Assembly: GCA_021234535.1 (NCBI GenBank)
Contig: CM037843.1
Coordinates: 25,699,911-25,763,910, forward strand
Source of the DNA: Stichopus chloronotus
Taxonomy: Eukaryota > Echinodermata > Holothuroidea > Aspidochirotida > Stichopodidae
DNA: 64,000 bases
Reading direction: 5' to 3'
Both the position numbers and the translations under genes were made by a program. Below, piece after piece: positions 26,201 through 39,800 of this stretch (position 1 is the stretch's first letter; each line of letters begins with the position of its first letter). The notes below the pieces were generated by a model. It did no database searches and had not been told where the DNA came from. It was given only the letters and a program-made list of their open reading frames with translations.

Positions 26201-29200
26201 TTTGCTCACCTGAAATGATCCTTAGCCCTGTTTAAAAAAAAAATTGCTTGAAGTCTACACATTATTACACGAACTCAGAGCGGCAACACATCTTTCAATC
26301 TCTGTTACCACTTCACAAACAATATTCTTTTCTCATATAATTCGATATCATATTAGTCAAAAGACACACTGATGTACGGCTAGTAGTAAATATACACACA
26401 TATATATATATATATAAATCCATTTTCTTAATTGAACTTAAATAATACACATATTGCAGCCATGTAATCCACGGAGAGCGAAAATAATAAAATTGAGGAA
26501 TACCGTACTGACGCCAGCAACCCACAAGGTCATTTGAAGCAGCATAGTGTTGGTTTGGTCCTTTCTACTGCAATATTTGCTAAAATACCAACAAACTTTG
26601 GACAAACTAGGTCGCTCTAAAATGTCATCGACGTTTGCTCTTCAGCAAAATGAAAATAATGCTTTTGGTTTTCTTGTTGAGTTCAATCCATCTCTTCATT
26701 CTTTCGTCACTTTTGGCGGTAAAACGTAAAACCATTTGACATGATGAAATGCATCAAACTACCACAGTGACAAAAATGTGGAAACGAGAGGAGTGAGTTG
26801 AAGGTAAACAATGCGACTTAAAAATGCTATTAAAAGTACAAGTACAACCTTTAAGAAAAATTGTCATTCACGCAACTGATTTTAAAATTATCCTTTGCAA
26901 ACAATAACGCTTCACCGAGTGTGGACATGTGGCAACGGTTGAGTAAGGCCAATAGGGACTCTTTGATTTCAGGACGGTAGACAAGAAAGACGGAACGCAC
27001 GACGAAAAATTACACTACGCATGAGCAGAAGCTAACATCCCTCCATCCTGTTGATTTTCAGAACGTTCGTCGACCGATTTAACGTCCGGCCTTGAAAAAA
27101 GGACGGTACAGGTGCTACCATAGTAATTTTCATCGTCCATGCAGATTCACCATTTTTACAGCATAGTCATGAGAGGGGAAGTTAACAAAGCTTTGCAACT
27201 TTGTAAATGAATGCGCGTGTCATTGTCATGATGTCATTCTAACGCGCCGTCGTCTACAAAAACGAAACGCCTTAAGTGTCAGGATGTAACGCAGTGTGCG
27301 TGTGCTTTCGAACTCGCGGTCCTGTTGCTCTACCGCCCTGAATCGAAAAGCCCATAATAACGTAAGAGTTAAACGTGACGAAAAGCAAAGAAATAGTTCA
27401 TGCACACAACACACAGAGAAATTAAAGACAAAAACTGAATTTTTAAAATGAATCAAGCTCTAAATATCGTAGAATAATATATCAGTTCTGCGATAGTACT
27501 GTATTCATCCACATGAATATAACTATGTCTTGTTGTGGACTTCCATCGGAGTCATATATCTATTGATCTCATCAAAGCGGTGTGAATTCATGGCAACCGT
27601 TTATTACATTTCACTGCATATTAACATCGGCTAAAACGAAAGAACTTGTACCCACCCTTATAAAAAGTTACCAAACACATGCACTTGATTCCTCAAAACG
27701 CAAAAACAAACCAAAAAAAAACCCCGAAATGAACCGGTACAGGGATTTTTAATTACGAATGTGCCGTCGGTATGATTTTGTCTCACCATGTTGACATCTC
27801 AATCGAGTAAGTCGACAATAGTACCTCATCTCAACGAGTTCGTCATTCTTTTTGTTTCAAATGATAAGTCAACATGGTGAGAACAATATCTCGCGATTTG
27901 GCAATTTGATGTCTACGTGCAATGAACATCTTTATTTTGTGATCACGTGGCGATGGTGGGGTCCCATACATAAACTACCGTCACATAGCGTTATCCACGA
28001 TCACGCAGTCAACTCCCCCCCCCCCCCCTCCTCGATTCTCCATCTTCCTCCCTCCCTTCCTATTGATAAATATCAATTATAAATATAACAATACATTCAG
28101 AGTTGTAAAATACCACACAGAGAAGGAATTAAAAGGTAGAAGGGATATTCCTCATTTACTTATTGCGTGTTTTTCGCGCACGATCACAGGAAGATGGACC
28201 CTGTCCGTTCTAACTGTAAAATTTACAAATATCTGTAAATTTTTTTTGTAATGAAGCATAACAGCAATTTCGTGCATTCCTCAAGCAAGACGATTATTAT
28301 CCACACACCACCTACAAAAGTATCTGAGTTGAAAGGTCAAGAGTAGACTTTTGGCAAACAACAAAGTAACTAGTTGATAATTAATTTGGCAAAAAAAAAG
28401 GTTTGGTTTAGTCGTAAAAGTGACTGTAATTCATACTTTACTTTCATTATATTTTGATATGTTTTTTTTTAAAGTTTTCTCTAGGAAATACATCAGAGTG
28501 CTAAGTCAAGTAAAAATATTTAGTATAAAAGAAAATATGTGACGATGTTGGCAACTGGACAAGAAAGGAGTTGAACCTTGCATCCCTGCTGGAGAGTTTG
28601 GAGAAAATTAATTAGCAAACTAGATATATTGCAACAAATACTTTTGTCTCAAATATTAAACATAAAGAAAAAAAATATGATGAAATCACCCCTCTGTGCA
28701 GAGACGATGTCTCCCTGTATCAGCAATAACACCAGTTTGGTCCCTCCAGAACTCAAAGGTCTTAAATCCGCCAGTGGAGAAGACCAAATCACCTTTAATA
28801 TATAGAGACAATTATTTTGATCATCTCCTTTGTTTTCTTTCATTTCTGTAGTGATATACCACGTAATGCAATTCGAAAATGGAACAATTCAATAATTTTC
28901 GACGATAAAACGAACTCTATACAAAGAAATTGACATGTACTTAAAAGATAGCTGCAAGGTGGAGGAACGAATCAAATAAGGTTTTAAAATTGGTCTCCAT
29001 TACAACACAAAGCTATTCTAGGAAAAATCATGTAGATACTGTATGAAAGTTAAACCACGATACCGAGTATAGCCTACACTTAAACCAGTATGTATCGTCA
29101 CTTTTTTGTAATTCTAGCAATTGCGAAGAATTGTTTTGAAACATAGAAACGAATTTCGTTGAACATATAGTGAAGAAAATAAAGCAAAATATGGATTGTG

Positions 29201-30611
29201 AGTCTTGTTGTCATTACATCTGGATGTAAACGTACCCACCTTTCCCACCAACGGCCCTCCCTCCCAACACAAAAAAAAGCTGACAAAAATCAAAGGTTTT
29301 TAATAAATTAAAGTTATAATCACAGTGAGAGCAATGGACCTTACATTACAAATGCAACTTGGTCAACGCTAGGATAGGCTATAGAAACGCTGCAATGGAT
29401 AATTTGATAGGCTCTTAACGTCAAATATCAGTCCTTATGGCAACCGAATCTTCTGTGACCAATGAGAAACGACAGCGCACAGAGAGTAGCAAACAAAGTC
29501 GGTGTGGGTGCCTTATTCCTTGAGGGATGGGGAACGAGGTTCAAGTGGCGTCAATTAGCATATCATCACTTTGAATGAAATAAGCCGTCTGTCCTTAACA
29601 GCCGGAAATCGCCTTACAGGCTCTACAGGCGCCCCTTCAGTGTTTACTCTTACGGCGCCAACCGGAGGGAGGAGGGAGCCGTGCTCTCCGGGCCACTGCA
29701 AACAAACACCCACCGACTGGGATGTAAGTTGCCTAGGTTTGAAAACATGGTCCTTTCTCTTTTTGGATTTGATATCAACAGAGAAGCTGAAAGACCACGT
29801 AGCTTCAATATCATCAGACACTCAAAATTAAAACATGCACTTTTTGCACCGGCATCGCCAAGAAAAATGAATGCTTTGTACGAAAATATAGCCCACTTGA
29901 AACGTTGACATGTCATTCTAATTTGCAAGGTTTCTTTTCTAAAACGTTCTGATTATATGGCTTGCTCTTCATTTTATTTTGTGGAATGTAAAATCCCTGG
30001 ATTGGTGTAACTGTACACGACAGTGTAAGATCTTTGGTATTCATCCAAATAAGGATATAACTTAGTGATATTGCCGTTATATATATTATAGCAATTTGAT
30101 TTCTTTACAATGAATTGTTATTATTTTTTCGTCTGCAATTTCATACCGTTTACATTTTCAGTTTATACATTTCGGTTTCATACATATGATGAATGGCGAG
30201 ATTAGATGTGCTTACAATCCAAAGGTTACACGTGGATAAATGAAGACCCGAACGTGCTTGTACGGGAATCGTGGCGTTACTGACCGAAACTGACTCGGAC
30301 GATCGCAAAATTTATCTGAGAAATCGTGTCTAATCAGTAATCATAAATGAGTGGTTGGATCTCTGGTAAAAAAAAGACACGGAGCATACTGTTAAAAACA
30401 ACAAATAACGATTAATACCCGCAGTTCTACAAGACCGTTCAAAGATGTTTAAAATAATATTTCTCAGCCTGCAAGAATTGTGAAAAAAGCAACTCAACTG
30501 AAGACACAGAAATGAGACCAAAGAAAACAAAGAAAAAGGAGAGAACAAAAGGGAAAAGCTAAATAAAAGAGAGACAGATAGATCTATGATAAAAGTGCTC
30601 TTCACCCTTAA
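23256..30611. other. Intergenic region downstream of the transporter gene
   Basis: No supported gene on either strand. It contains a short TA run (24236-24250), an AT run (26399-26416), a 14-C run (28015-28028) and long T runs (23769, 26120). Two overlapping open stretches on opposite strands at 29555-29831 show no domain. Part of the left flank of 30611 may be transporter 3' UTR. Confidence 0.5.
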
Positions 30612-30617
30612 TTTATT
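30612..30617 (-). promoter_or_regulatory. Candidate polyadenylation signal AATAAA
   Basis: The reverse complement reads AATAAA 24 bases after the transporter stop codon. Used alone it would give an unusually short 3' UTR, so a more distal site is equally possible. Only the hexamer match and its position support the call. Confidence 0.35.
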
Positions 30618-30640
30618 TCTTGGTTATAACCTGCAGCACC

Positions 30641-30814
30641 TTAAAATTTTGTGGAATCACCACTGGCCACTTCTGGGTAAGAAGGCGGCGGTGTCTGTAC
30701 ACAATTGGATCCGTCCATTTCGATAGAATAGGGGGATTCCACGCTATTAACTTCCGGAGGTATGACGTATTCTACCCTTGGTCGAAGTTTTGAAGTAGTT
30801 GCCGTTTTCCATCT
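30641..30814 (-). CDS. SLC6A-like: SLC6 transporter terminal exon: C-terminal cytoplasmic tail and stop
   Basis: Acceptor ttataactcacag lies above 30814. The exon is 174 bp: 57 codons plus TAA. Joined to the previous exon it reads [21 protein letters not shown], matching the usual GSLxxRxxxxTxPxxxW start of SLC6 tails. The rest is acidic and proline-rich: [19 protein letters not shown], then [21 protein letters not shown] is a PPxY motif of the kind bound by WW domains of Nedd4-type ubiquitin ligases. The last three residues TKF fit a class I PDZ ligand (S/T-x-hydrophobic). The tail sequence itself is not conserved, as is normal for the family. A candidate polyadenylation signal lies 24 bases past the stop. 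Confidence 0.9.
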   Translation of the reverse strand, partial: RWKTATTSKLRPRVEYVIPPEVNSVESPYSIEMDGSNCVQTPPPSYPEVASGDSTKF

Positions 30815-33800
30815 CTGTGAGTTATAAAAGCAAATGAGAATTTTTGAAGTACCCAGAATTCTCATGGTACCTATGTTTATTCTGATGTACTTTGTAGCGG
30901 CAATAAACGAAGTATCTGGGCATTATTACATCATCCACGGACCTACGAATGTTGTGTTCATGCTTAGTGTAGTGTTAATGGTGGACTATAGCTTCCCACT
31001 GGGAGTGAAACCGGTGGTATGTGAAATTGAAGAGCTACATCTGTACAATCTCATAAATTTCTATGAAAATCATATCCTTTTTTGTTGTTGTTGTTAGTAT
31101 TTTTGTCATTTATGAGTATTTTTGTCATTTATGAGTAGAGTTCATACGCCCTTCCTACATGCTAGCTCTCAACACCACCCCTCCACCATCGGCTTCGTCA
31201 TGTAAAACGAATTATTAGTGGCAATTTTTTGAGACACCGGGAGCGTGATGGGACAATGAATCTTTAATTTGTGGCTCAGCAGTACAGAGCAATGACAGTT
31301 AGAGGCAGGTGATACTCCGTTCATTCTTTTCGGGCCAAAGTTTACGAACGTGTATATGTATTGGGAATTAAACGTTGAGCGTGGTGTCTATAGCAACAAC
31401 TATTTGGACAGGTGGAGTTTCTAATTGTAAACAATGCATTGCTGCATAAAGGTGATACTTTTCATCAAATTCTTTGCTGTGTAGTAGTAATTGTACCCTT
31501 GACCATGAAAATACCATTTTAACTATAAACACCTCAGGGAATTTCTCAGAAATACACATGAAGAGTTGTACATTTCAAACGAAACTACGGACTTGCTATT
31601 GGGTTCAACAAAGTAATCCCAGGTAGGGAGAAGGACCAAGTGAAGCCACCTGGTCCGAGGTTAGATTTTTAGTGCGATTCCTAGCTGCAAGCATATTCTC
31701 CTAGTTGAACAGTAGAATGTGCAGTCAGATCATTGTAAGGACTTCGTGAGAGAAGGCAGAGAGTGGCATTAAGATCTCTAGAGAGGGACTTCAAAAATAG
31801 ATAAAGTCAGGAGGAAAAACACAACAAAACAGAGATAGTAATAAGAATAAAAAGAATCCAGCCTTCTTTCTTTTCTGCCACCACACCGTTACTTGAACGA
31901 AATTTGACGTCAACTTCAAATTGAAGGAAATCACTCACTTCCGAAAAAGATCCATGTGTGGCGAAAACGAGTTTGTATACAATGAATCCTGGTGGTACCA
32001 CCATTGAGGCGGCGGCCATCAACCAGCCCATGACGTAACCCCACGTTGGATAGACGTATTCATCATTGTACTTTAGTGGTTCATACTTTACAAGGCTGAA
32101 TATAAACACAGCCTATAAACAGGAAAAAAAAATAGAATGAAACGATTGGTACGAAGGAAATGCTTTCTCGTTGAAGGAAACATCAGAACACGTTTACACT
32201 GCTTAATATTATAGATGTGTTAGAACTAACTGTATAAACGTTTGAAGATATGAATTCGACAAGCCGTTGACCGCCGGAGTTACTGACTGGGAGTAGACAG
32301 CGTACACGCATACCCATATGCACACACACACACACGTACAGACACAGAACCATTTTCCAGTTATTGGGGAATTTGGGTCAAATTTGTACTTGTGTTCTTC
32401 CACAACATCATAATTATAAAAAAAGGTCTGAATACTCATGCGATACTACACACGCAAACACGCAACGGCTCACATTTAAGTTGTACCATCGCTGTAGGTA
32501 AATCACACAACATAAACAATAATACAACTGAGAAACGCACTACAATTACTTCAGTACAGAAAACTCCACAGTGTACACAATTCAGTTGTACTGTAATCGC
32601 GCAGGCAGCTTCTATCGGCACTTTACACCACTGCCATACGACCCTACAACGTGCTCGGCCCAACTGCATTGTGTTTAAACCGTTAAAGTATATTCAATTG
32701 AGTGTCACACTGTAAGTCTACATACTATAGCACACAGTGCACCTGTCGGCACTTCAAGTAATGAAAACCATTCAAAGTACTGTTATTCGGTAGAAATTAC
32801 TATGTTACGAACTTGGTGAGGTAGCAACACTTTCGCAAACATTCTCAACGTAATAAATGAATATTGCATCAATTATGGACAAAAGTCGAGAATGCGTGGT
32901 ATTGATATATTTGGCCTTGTTTCGGGCACGTAACGGCAGTTATTTACGACGCTAGGCGACCATTCAAGTGTGGAAGAAGCCTGCGGCTTATATATTACAA
33001 CGTCACGTTGGGTGACTACCAGTTTAACCATTTTTAATCAAAGTTGGTATCTTTATCTTTTTGGTATCTTTCTAGAAATTTATGGTACCATTAGTTCGAT
33101 GTTATGGTACCATAAAGTCGAGTATATGATAACATAAAGTCGAGTATATGATAACATAAATTCGATCACATGACACCATGATTCAACTTATGGTACCATT
33201 TGTATGGAAAGATATTTCAACTGTACTCGGAATCGTTAAAGGTACCAATAATCCGATTTTTATGGTAACACTAATTTAAATATATGGCACCATAAATTAA
33301 TGCTATATGTTAAACACACTAACAGTCCCCCCCCCCCCCATGAATCGTCTGTTGAGCGTCTGAAGTGTTGCACTACATGTACTGTGGTGTTCTACGTACT
33401 ACATGCACGTTGCTACCGTGTACAAGTCAACGGTCATTGGACAACTCCGTCGATTCCAAGTGATCGCTACGGTCAAACTTAAAAGGAGAAAGTAACGAAT
33501 TTCGACGCTATCGTTTAATGAGCTGATCATTTTTGCCTTTAACATAAAGTCGATTTTCTAGCAGCACAGTTTGTGGATTGTTGGCGCATGTCGGTGGACA
33601 ATTTGGAGCTGAAATTGTTGAATTTGACTGCAGATGTGTGCTACCATATACTCGAACGTATGGCATACACAAATTGTCTCTCAAATTGTCACAAATTGTC
33701 TGTGGTTTAATCATATTGTTCCCGAGGACTACAGGGTCAGTGATGGTCAAAACATAATCAAAAGACGTATGAAGATGGAACATCTCTATGGAAAACTAGT

Positions 33801-36800
33801 TGCTGGCAGAAATATTCCAGCCGCACAGTTGCGCAGTAATGTTGTTCTCGACTTTCATATGCAATATTTATGATTCACATACGTTAGACACCATTACTAG
33901 ATTCAAGTTTCCAAACTTGAGAGCTTATCTCCCACACAATTCTTACCGCTGTAAACATTGGTGTGAGAAACTTCCAGGATACATAGAGATACGGGTTTAG
34001 CATTTTCCAACCACTCATCTCATAGAAGGATGACGACAGTTTCTTGGCACCTAGATAAGCCAAGGAAAAAAGGACAAAAATTCGATTATAACTTTAGAAT
34101 CATTAAAAACATGCTTGTCCTTTGTTAAAATGTTCCCTATAGACTCCCTTGCAATGACGTCGCATGACAAACAAGGGCGCACTCTCAGAGTGACGGCAAA
34201 CAAACGAACAGTAGATACGGCTACGCTAGGCGCAGGTAGATCGAATGGCACAGACGCAACGTGCACACGTTAAATGTAGCAGCTTATCCTCAAGGAGGGG
34301 GCTTCACCGTATCATCGTGAGGTCACGTGAAAAAGGTTTGTTATATCACCATGTACGCAACAAGCTTGCCTCGTTGCTAATCAGATTATCTGGTCTTACA
34401 GATAGTGCGCGGTTATGAACAATAGCTTGGTGTCAGCAGTCTGATTTTCAGGTCCATCTTCAGTCTCATCTGGCAATAGTTTGCACAGAATCAGAACAAT
34501 GGACCCTTCCATAAAGCAGAAAACATGCTTCTTGCAATAATTGTTTCAATAATAAAAAATAAACAATTGGAGTTACTATCGATATTTTATGCTCTCTGTA
34601 AAAACCATTGAAAGATCATAACAGAAGTAAAAAAAAGCAAACGTAGTGACTGCTACCATTGTTGAGTTGAGAGAGATAGATGCACAATAGTTGTCTCTCT
34701 TTTCGTAAAATTACCACATATTTCTCGACAAAAGAGATGCCAATATAAATAAGATAGCTGTAACGAGACGGACAAACATGACAACACAAAACTAAATAGC
34801 TAGCTTGCTTGCACGCTGTGCGAGGAATGGGATGGCGCTGACACCCTTAAGGAATAAAAAAAAAAACTCTCTGGAAGTTGATTTCAGTTAAAAAGGAAGA
34901 TGGTCGTATCATGCAAAGAGAAATTCTACTTCGTATAAAATATGACGAACGTATGATTTTCAGATTGGCACTAAAAAAAAACATCAAGAAGACTATATGT
35001 TCAAACGTATTTATTTAATATTTCAGAACGGTGTGAATGCGCAGATGAGCCCACAACGACCAATACAGAGTATGCGAGAACCATAGTGAGACGATATTCC
35101 TTTGTGTGAATGTAATGACATTCATGTCTTTGAGAAAGGTTAATGTTTTCGACGTACAATGTTGTGGGCAACGGCATACACAGAACAGCAGGGAGAGGAC
35201 AAATAGTTTACTACAATTATATCAAACAACATTCAGCATCTGTTCCTCCAAATGAAAAGGTAAAAAGAAAATGAAACCAGGAATGTAATAAATGTGACGA
35301 TGATCCTTGACGCACTACATCGAATCGATTCCCTCATGTACCTCCCTCCCACAGCGACTCCTCCCCCCCTTTCCATATCTCTAGATGTCGGTCGTTGTAG
35401 TATGTATGTATGTATGTATGTATGTATGTATGTATGTATGTATGTATGTATGTATGTATGTATGTATGTATGTATGTATGTATGTATGTATGTATGTATG
35501 TATGTATGTATGTATGTATGTATGTATGTATGTATGTATGTATGTATGTATGTATGTATGCCGAACTTACCGTAAACCCATCCGATCGCCACCGCTTCGA
35601 ATGTAGTGATCCAGAGAAGTGTGCTACCACTCGCGGAGTAGTAATCGAATAACTGAAATATATACATGCCTCCCTGTGGAAAGTGAGTATTGCAAGAACG
35701 GTGTTGAATAAAAGGTTACCAGCACTCTGGACATGGTAGATAAGAGTGCTGAGACAGGTAAGTGATCAGTTCATATAAACGATTACTATCATAAAACATA
35801 AACAGAAAAACACAAAAGAACACAGCTCATTGCTCGAGAAATTGAATTTTATCGTTGAAACGTCGCCTTGTTTATCTTATTACTGCAAATTGCACTTGTC
35901 GTAGACTGGTGTGTTTCGTGCAGCTAACTTTATTTGCCCTGTTTAACTTGAACATAGCAAGGTAATTCAGGTCTAGGCTCGGAAAAAAACTTCGACAATT
36001 GTAGCTCCCTCTAAAATTAACTGCAGTCGCTGCATTTAATCGGTTTTTAGAGGAATAAACCCTGTTTATAATAAACTCTTGTTTTTCGCTCGAAAAATTT
36101 CCTCTATCGGGGAAAACCCTGGTTATGGAATTATTGCACATTGCGCTTGCCATACTACCCCCCCCCCCCCATTCCACACACACACACACACGTTCACAAA
36201 CAAATACTTGTGCATGCGCGACTATGTTGATCACGAGGTTCGTAACACATCCAAAACAAAGTGTATAATTGACTCCGGCAATGGAAATTTCCATTATTCT
36301 CATGATTGTAATGAGTAACATGGACCTTGTACTTTTGTTTAATCTAGCAAAGAATCCCATCATATACCAATTTTTTGTCTGTCGACACTTTGCACGGAGC
36401 AATCAAGTTGATGTGTTTTGTTTCTTGCACAGATAGTCAAAGAGCGTTAAGTTTAAAACAAAAAAAAAAATTCCAACGAAATATTGCAGAGTCATTGTTT
36501 ACTACTTTTTAAAGCAGAATATGCTGTTACACTTGTTTTCAAAAGGACATTAAACGACTGGCTTTTCTTTTCAAGACGTAAAATGCTATAAACACCAGCG
36601 TACCCTAGTCTATTTGTCCAAAATATATGAGCAGAAAAAAATTGCCAAATTTAGGCCAAACAATAATTTTAGCAGTTACTGTACATCCAGAGCGAATGAC
36701 CATATTTCGTCTTTGCACAAGGGTTTATTTGGAAAACTAGAACGATCTTTCCACCGTAACTAATACTCTCATTAGTTAAATTGCTACCGAAAGAAACGAG

Positions 36801-39800
36801 GTGTAGATGTTTTCCAGGTTAGTATCAACTTGAAGAGAAAAAAATCAAGATTAATGACAAAGGCTTTTTTCAATCAAATAACAGATCTAGCTTTAATGAG
36901 CAAAACAAAAGCCAGATGTGGCGGTATTTTCATGACCAACAATGGTAAAGCACAACACTGTATAGTCAATGTCGCTTCTGCCCAAGTTGGGACAAAATAG
37001 CAAACACTGAACTGAACAATTTATTTCTGCCGCTGTTGTGAGGTTCTTCGTTTTCAAAACGTAAGTGACAAAAAGAAACACTTCCTTTTTTGTTTTTTTT
37101 TTCATTTTCATTTTAGTTTAATTTTCTGGTATTTCACTGTAGCTTAAGTCTGTTCTCGTACTTACGTAGGTCGTCATGCAGATACCAAAGACACAGTAGC
37201 AAGCACAGGTGACGGCGGCGAAGATTTCTCGCCTATTTCCTCGGCGGAATGTGAAGGGGAACATATCCACGATAGCGGTGACGAAACCCTCGACTCCAAC
37301 GAACTGATGTTTAAGTTAAATAGAATCAATGAAAACGACCAGTAAACAAACCGCTGCTGTTTCACGGCTTAAGGAGAGGTCGTCGTGCTCGCTTAACAAT
37401 TTTACACTGGTGATTGTTGAAGGAACATGTGTAAACATTACAGTTTTTACGACCAAAGGTGTGTAGGCTAACACTAGTGAACAGATGGGCATGCTGCAGC
37501 TATACTAAAATGAAAGGGAAAGTCTGTCAGAGGCGTACGTCTACATACAAAAGAAAGACGGGTAGATGTGAGGGACAATCTAACTTTTCTGGCCTTCCTC
37601 CAAACGAGAAATAAAAATGTATTTTGTCATCGTTATGAGTGGAGCGTGGTTTGATTGCTGAATTGAAGCACTCCACTAATCGACTGTGAACCATGTCAAA
37701 ATAGTAACTTTTTTAAAACACAGTGCACATTTCCTCCCAAGGTTTCGTTATTGGCATGTGTTACAACCTCAAATGTAGAAAATCCCACCAAATGTAGTAT
37801 CGACCGGCGCTAATGTAGCACACTCAACCACATATGTAGTAAACTGACCGTTAAGGTAGGAGAATCAACAGCTTATGTCGTTAAAACAGCTCCCGCAAAT
37901 GCAGAACTACCCAACAGCAAATGTAGTAATGGAAATCGATTCCCCGCAAATGTAACCAATGTCGCCAACAGATGTAGTAACCAAAGTTGCCTGGGCATTA
38001 TACCACATCATATAGGAAGGGTGATATTAGTTAGCTCTCATGTGACGGAGATTGCAAAATGTCCGTCGGTACGCGGGCTTCTTCCTCCTCCCCGCCTATC
38101 CAAAACCCCACACCAAAGTGAAACTTTCAATCGTCGGTTATTTATCTCCACAAAAGAATGAGGTTTTCTCTCTTGGACCCCACTCATCGAGTGTAGGGCA
38201 AGACGTCTCGGTGTTCAATCTGAGCCAATTGGGGGTGAATTGTTTAACAAAAGTAAACAAAGGAACTTTTGATTGACTCGAAATTAGTCAAAAGATATCA
38301 TTATAAGATCTTTGTAATCTTTCATGGCATTCTGGGGTAAGAATCCCGACAACACTCAAGTTGGCAACAGGACACCAGACCTCGCGTCCTTAGGTCATCT
38401 CGGCAAAAATAAACCTTAACCAGAGCAAAGGTAAAATAATAAATATCGAGGAAGATTCATAAATACTAAAGATACATAAATACTCTAAACTCAACGCGAC
38501 CCAAAAATCACACTCTGACAACACCTTCAATCGGAACTAATCATGTGTCTGTCTGCATACAACAAAACAAACTTTGTTTACAAACTGGTGTAATAGCCTA
38601 ATAATGAATAATAATAATAATAGCCTGGAATAATGAACCAGTCTGGGGTGCCAGGGCCAACGAAAGGCCTGATAGTTAACCATGTATACTACCATTGCTG
38701 GATGTGTGAAAGCATTTTTTACGGCAACACTGAAACCATTGTTTTCTTTTATTTTCAGCGGTCCTTATTAGGCACTGAACTGACATTGTGAAGGTCTGAG
38801 GACTGTTACTGGTAAAGAGAGTTGGTTTTGAACATACGGTCTTACGTGCAGTGGCATCAATCGTGTCAAAGTTTTGACCAAACCATCGCAACGCGAACAT
38901 TTTTAAACATGAAACAACGTGAGGCAAACGGAAAGCTTTACTCACTTGCATGACAGTTCCTTGTTCATTCCTATGTTCCCACACCACCTCCTTTTCATTC
39001 ATGCAATCAAATCTTTTGTACTCGAGATGTGAATTAAATCTTCGCTAGCTCCCGGACTAATACTTTCAGTTGTCTGCTGTACACGACGGATGGATATCCC
39101 AACCTCTCTACTGATATGAAGTACAGTATATATAATGTCACACGATCCTCAGTATTTATTCTCCTCTGACCGCCAATTTCAGGACCAACAGGTCTAGAAT
39201 ATTTCCGCTACGTTGGGTATCGAGCATGTCGCATACAACACTTAAAGAGAGAAATTACATCAGTGCATTTTCAGCAGAATGTTAAATGGTGACACCATCA
39301 TTCCTGTCATAACTGCCCTCTTCTTGCTAGACAATATAGGAAAGACATGTGTTTTTACGTCCTCCCCCCCCCCCCTTCCGTCCGAATTCGCTTCAGTTAT
39401 TATTACGGGTATCCTTTAATTGGGTTTTATTACGTGGTATGGGGGAGCGTCATGTGTTACAGGCCAATGAGGCGATCTGAATAGGCAGTGATGGATCCCT
39501 GACAATAAAGGACTTTCACAATTTCTTGACATCAATTAGGCCTACCAAACGGTCAGTCCGACGAAGATCACCAAATTTTGCTAAACGATGACCAAAACTT
39601 TCTTTACGCGAGCTGTAGGACTTCGACTTACGAAATGTGATTGGCGAGTACCTCTTCCTGCTACCTCTCCCGACGGTAAAATGAATTATTCGTCGGAAAA
39701 CTCGTATTTTGACTACATCTTCTGGTGACATTGATTACATTTGCGGGGACCGATTTCTGTTCCTGCTTTTGCTGTTGGGTGGTTCTGCATTTGCGGGGAG

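Noticed and set aside
28545..28600. Second possible pol III box B (ggttcaactcc, minus strand)
   Set aside because: No box A at the expected spacing.
29555..29928. Overlapping open frames on both strands
   Set aside because: Mutual overlap in four frames and no protein similarity suggest chance open sequence in a locally GC-richer patch.
33508..33783. 91-codon minus-strand open frame in a transporter intron
   Set aside because: No family match that I recognise and not part of the SLC6 reading frame. The real exon in this intron region is 33947-34050.
35233..35667. Long open frames over the TATG repeat, including one starting in the real TM10 exon
   Set aside because: The repeat is open in several frames on both strands. 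Only the first part (35571-35667) is true coding sequence; the intron donor ends it.
35872..36402. Longest open frame in the window (176 codons, minus strand)
   Set aside because: It runs through a C run and a CA repeat, has no recognisable domain, and lies inside an SLC6 intron with no splice context of its own.
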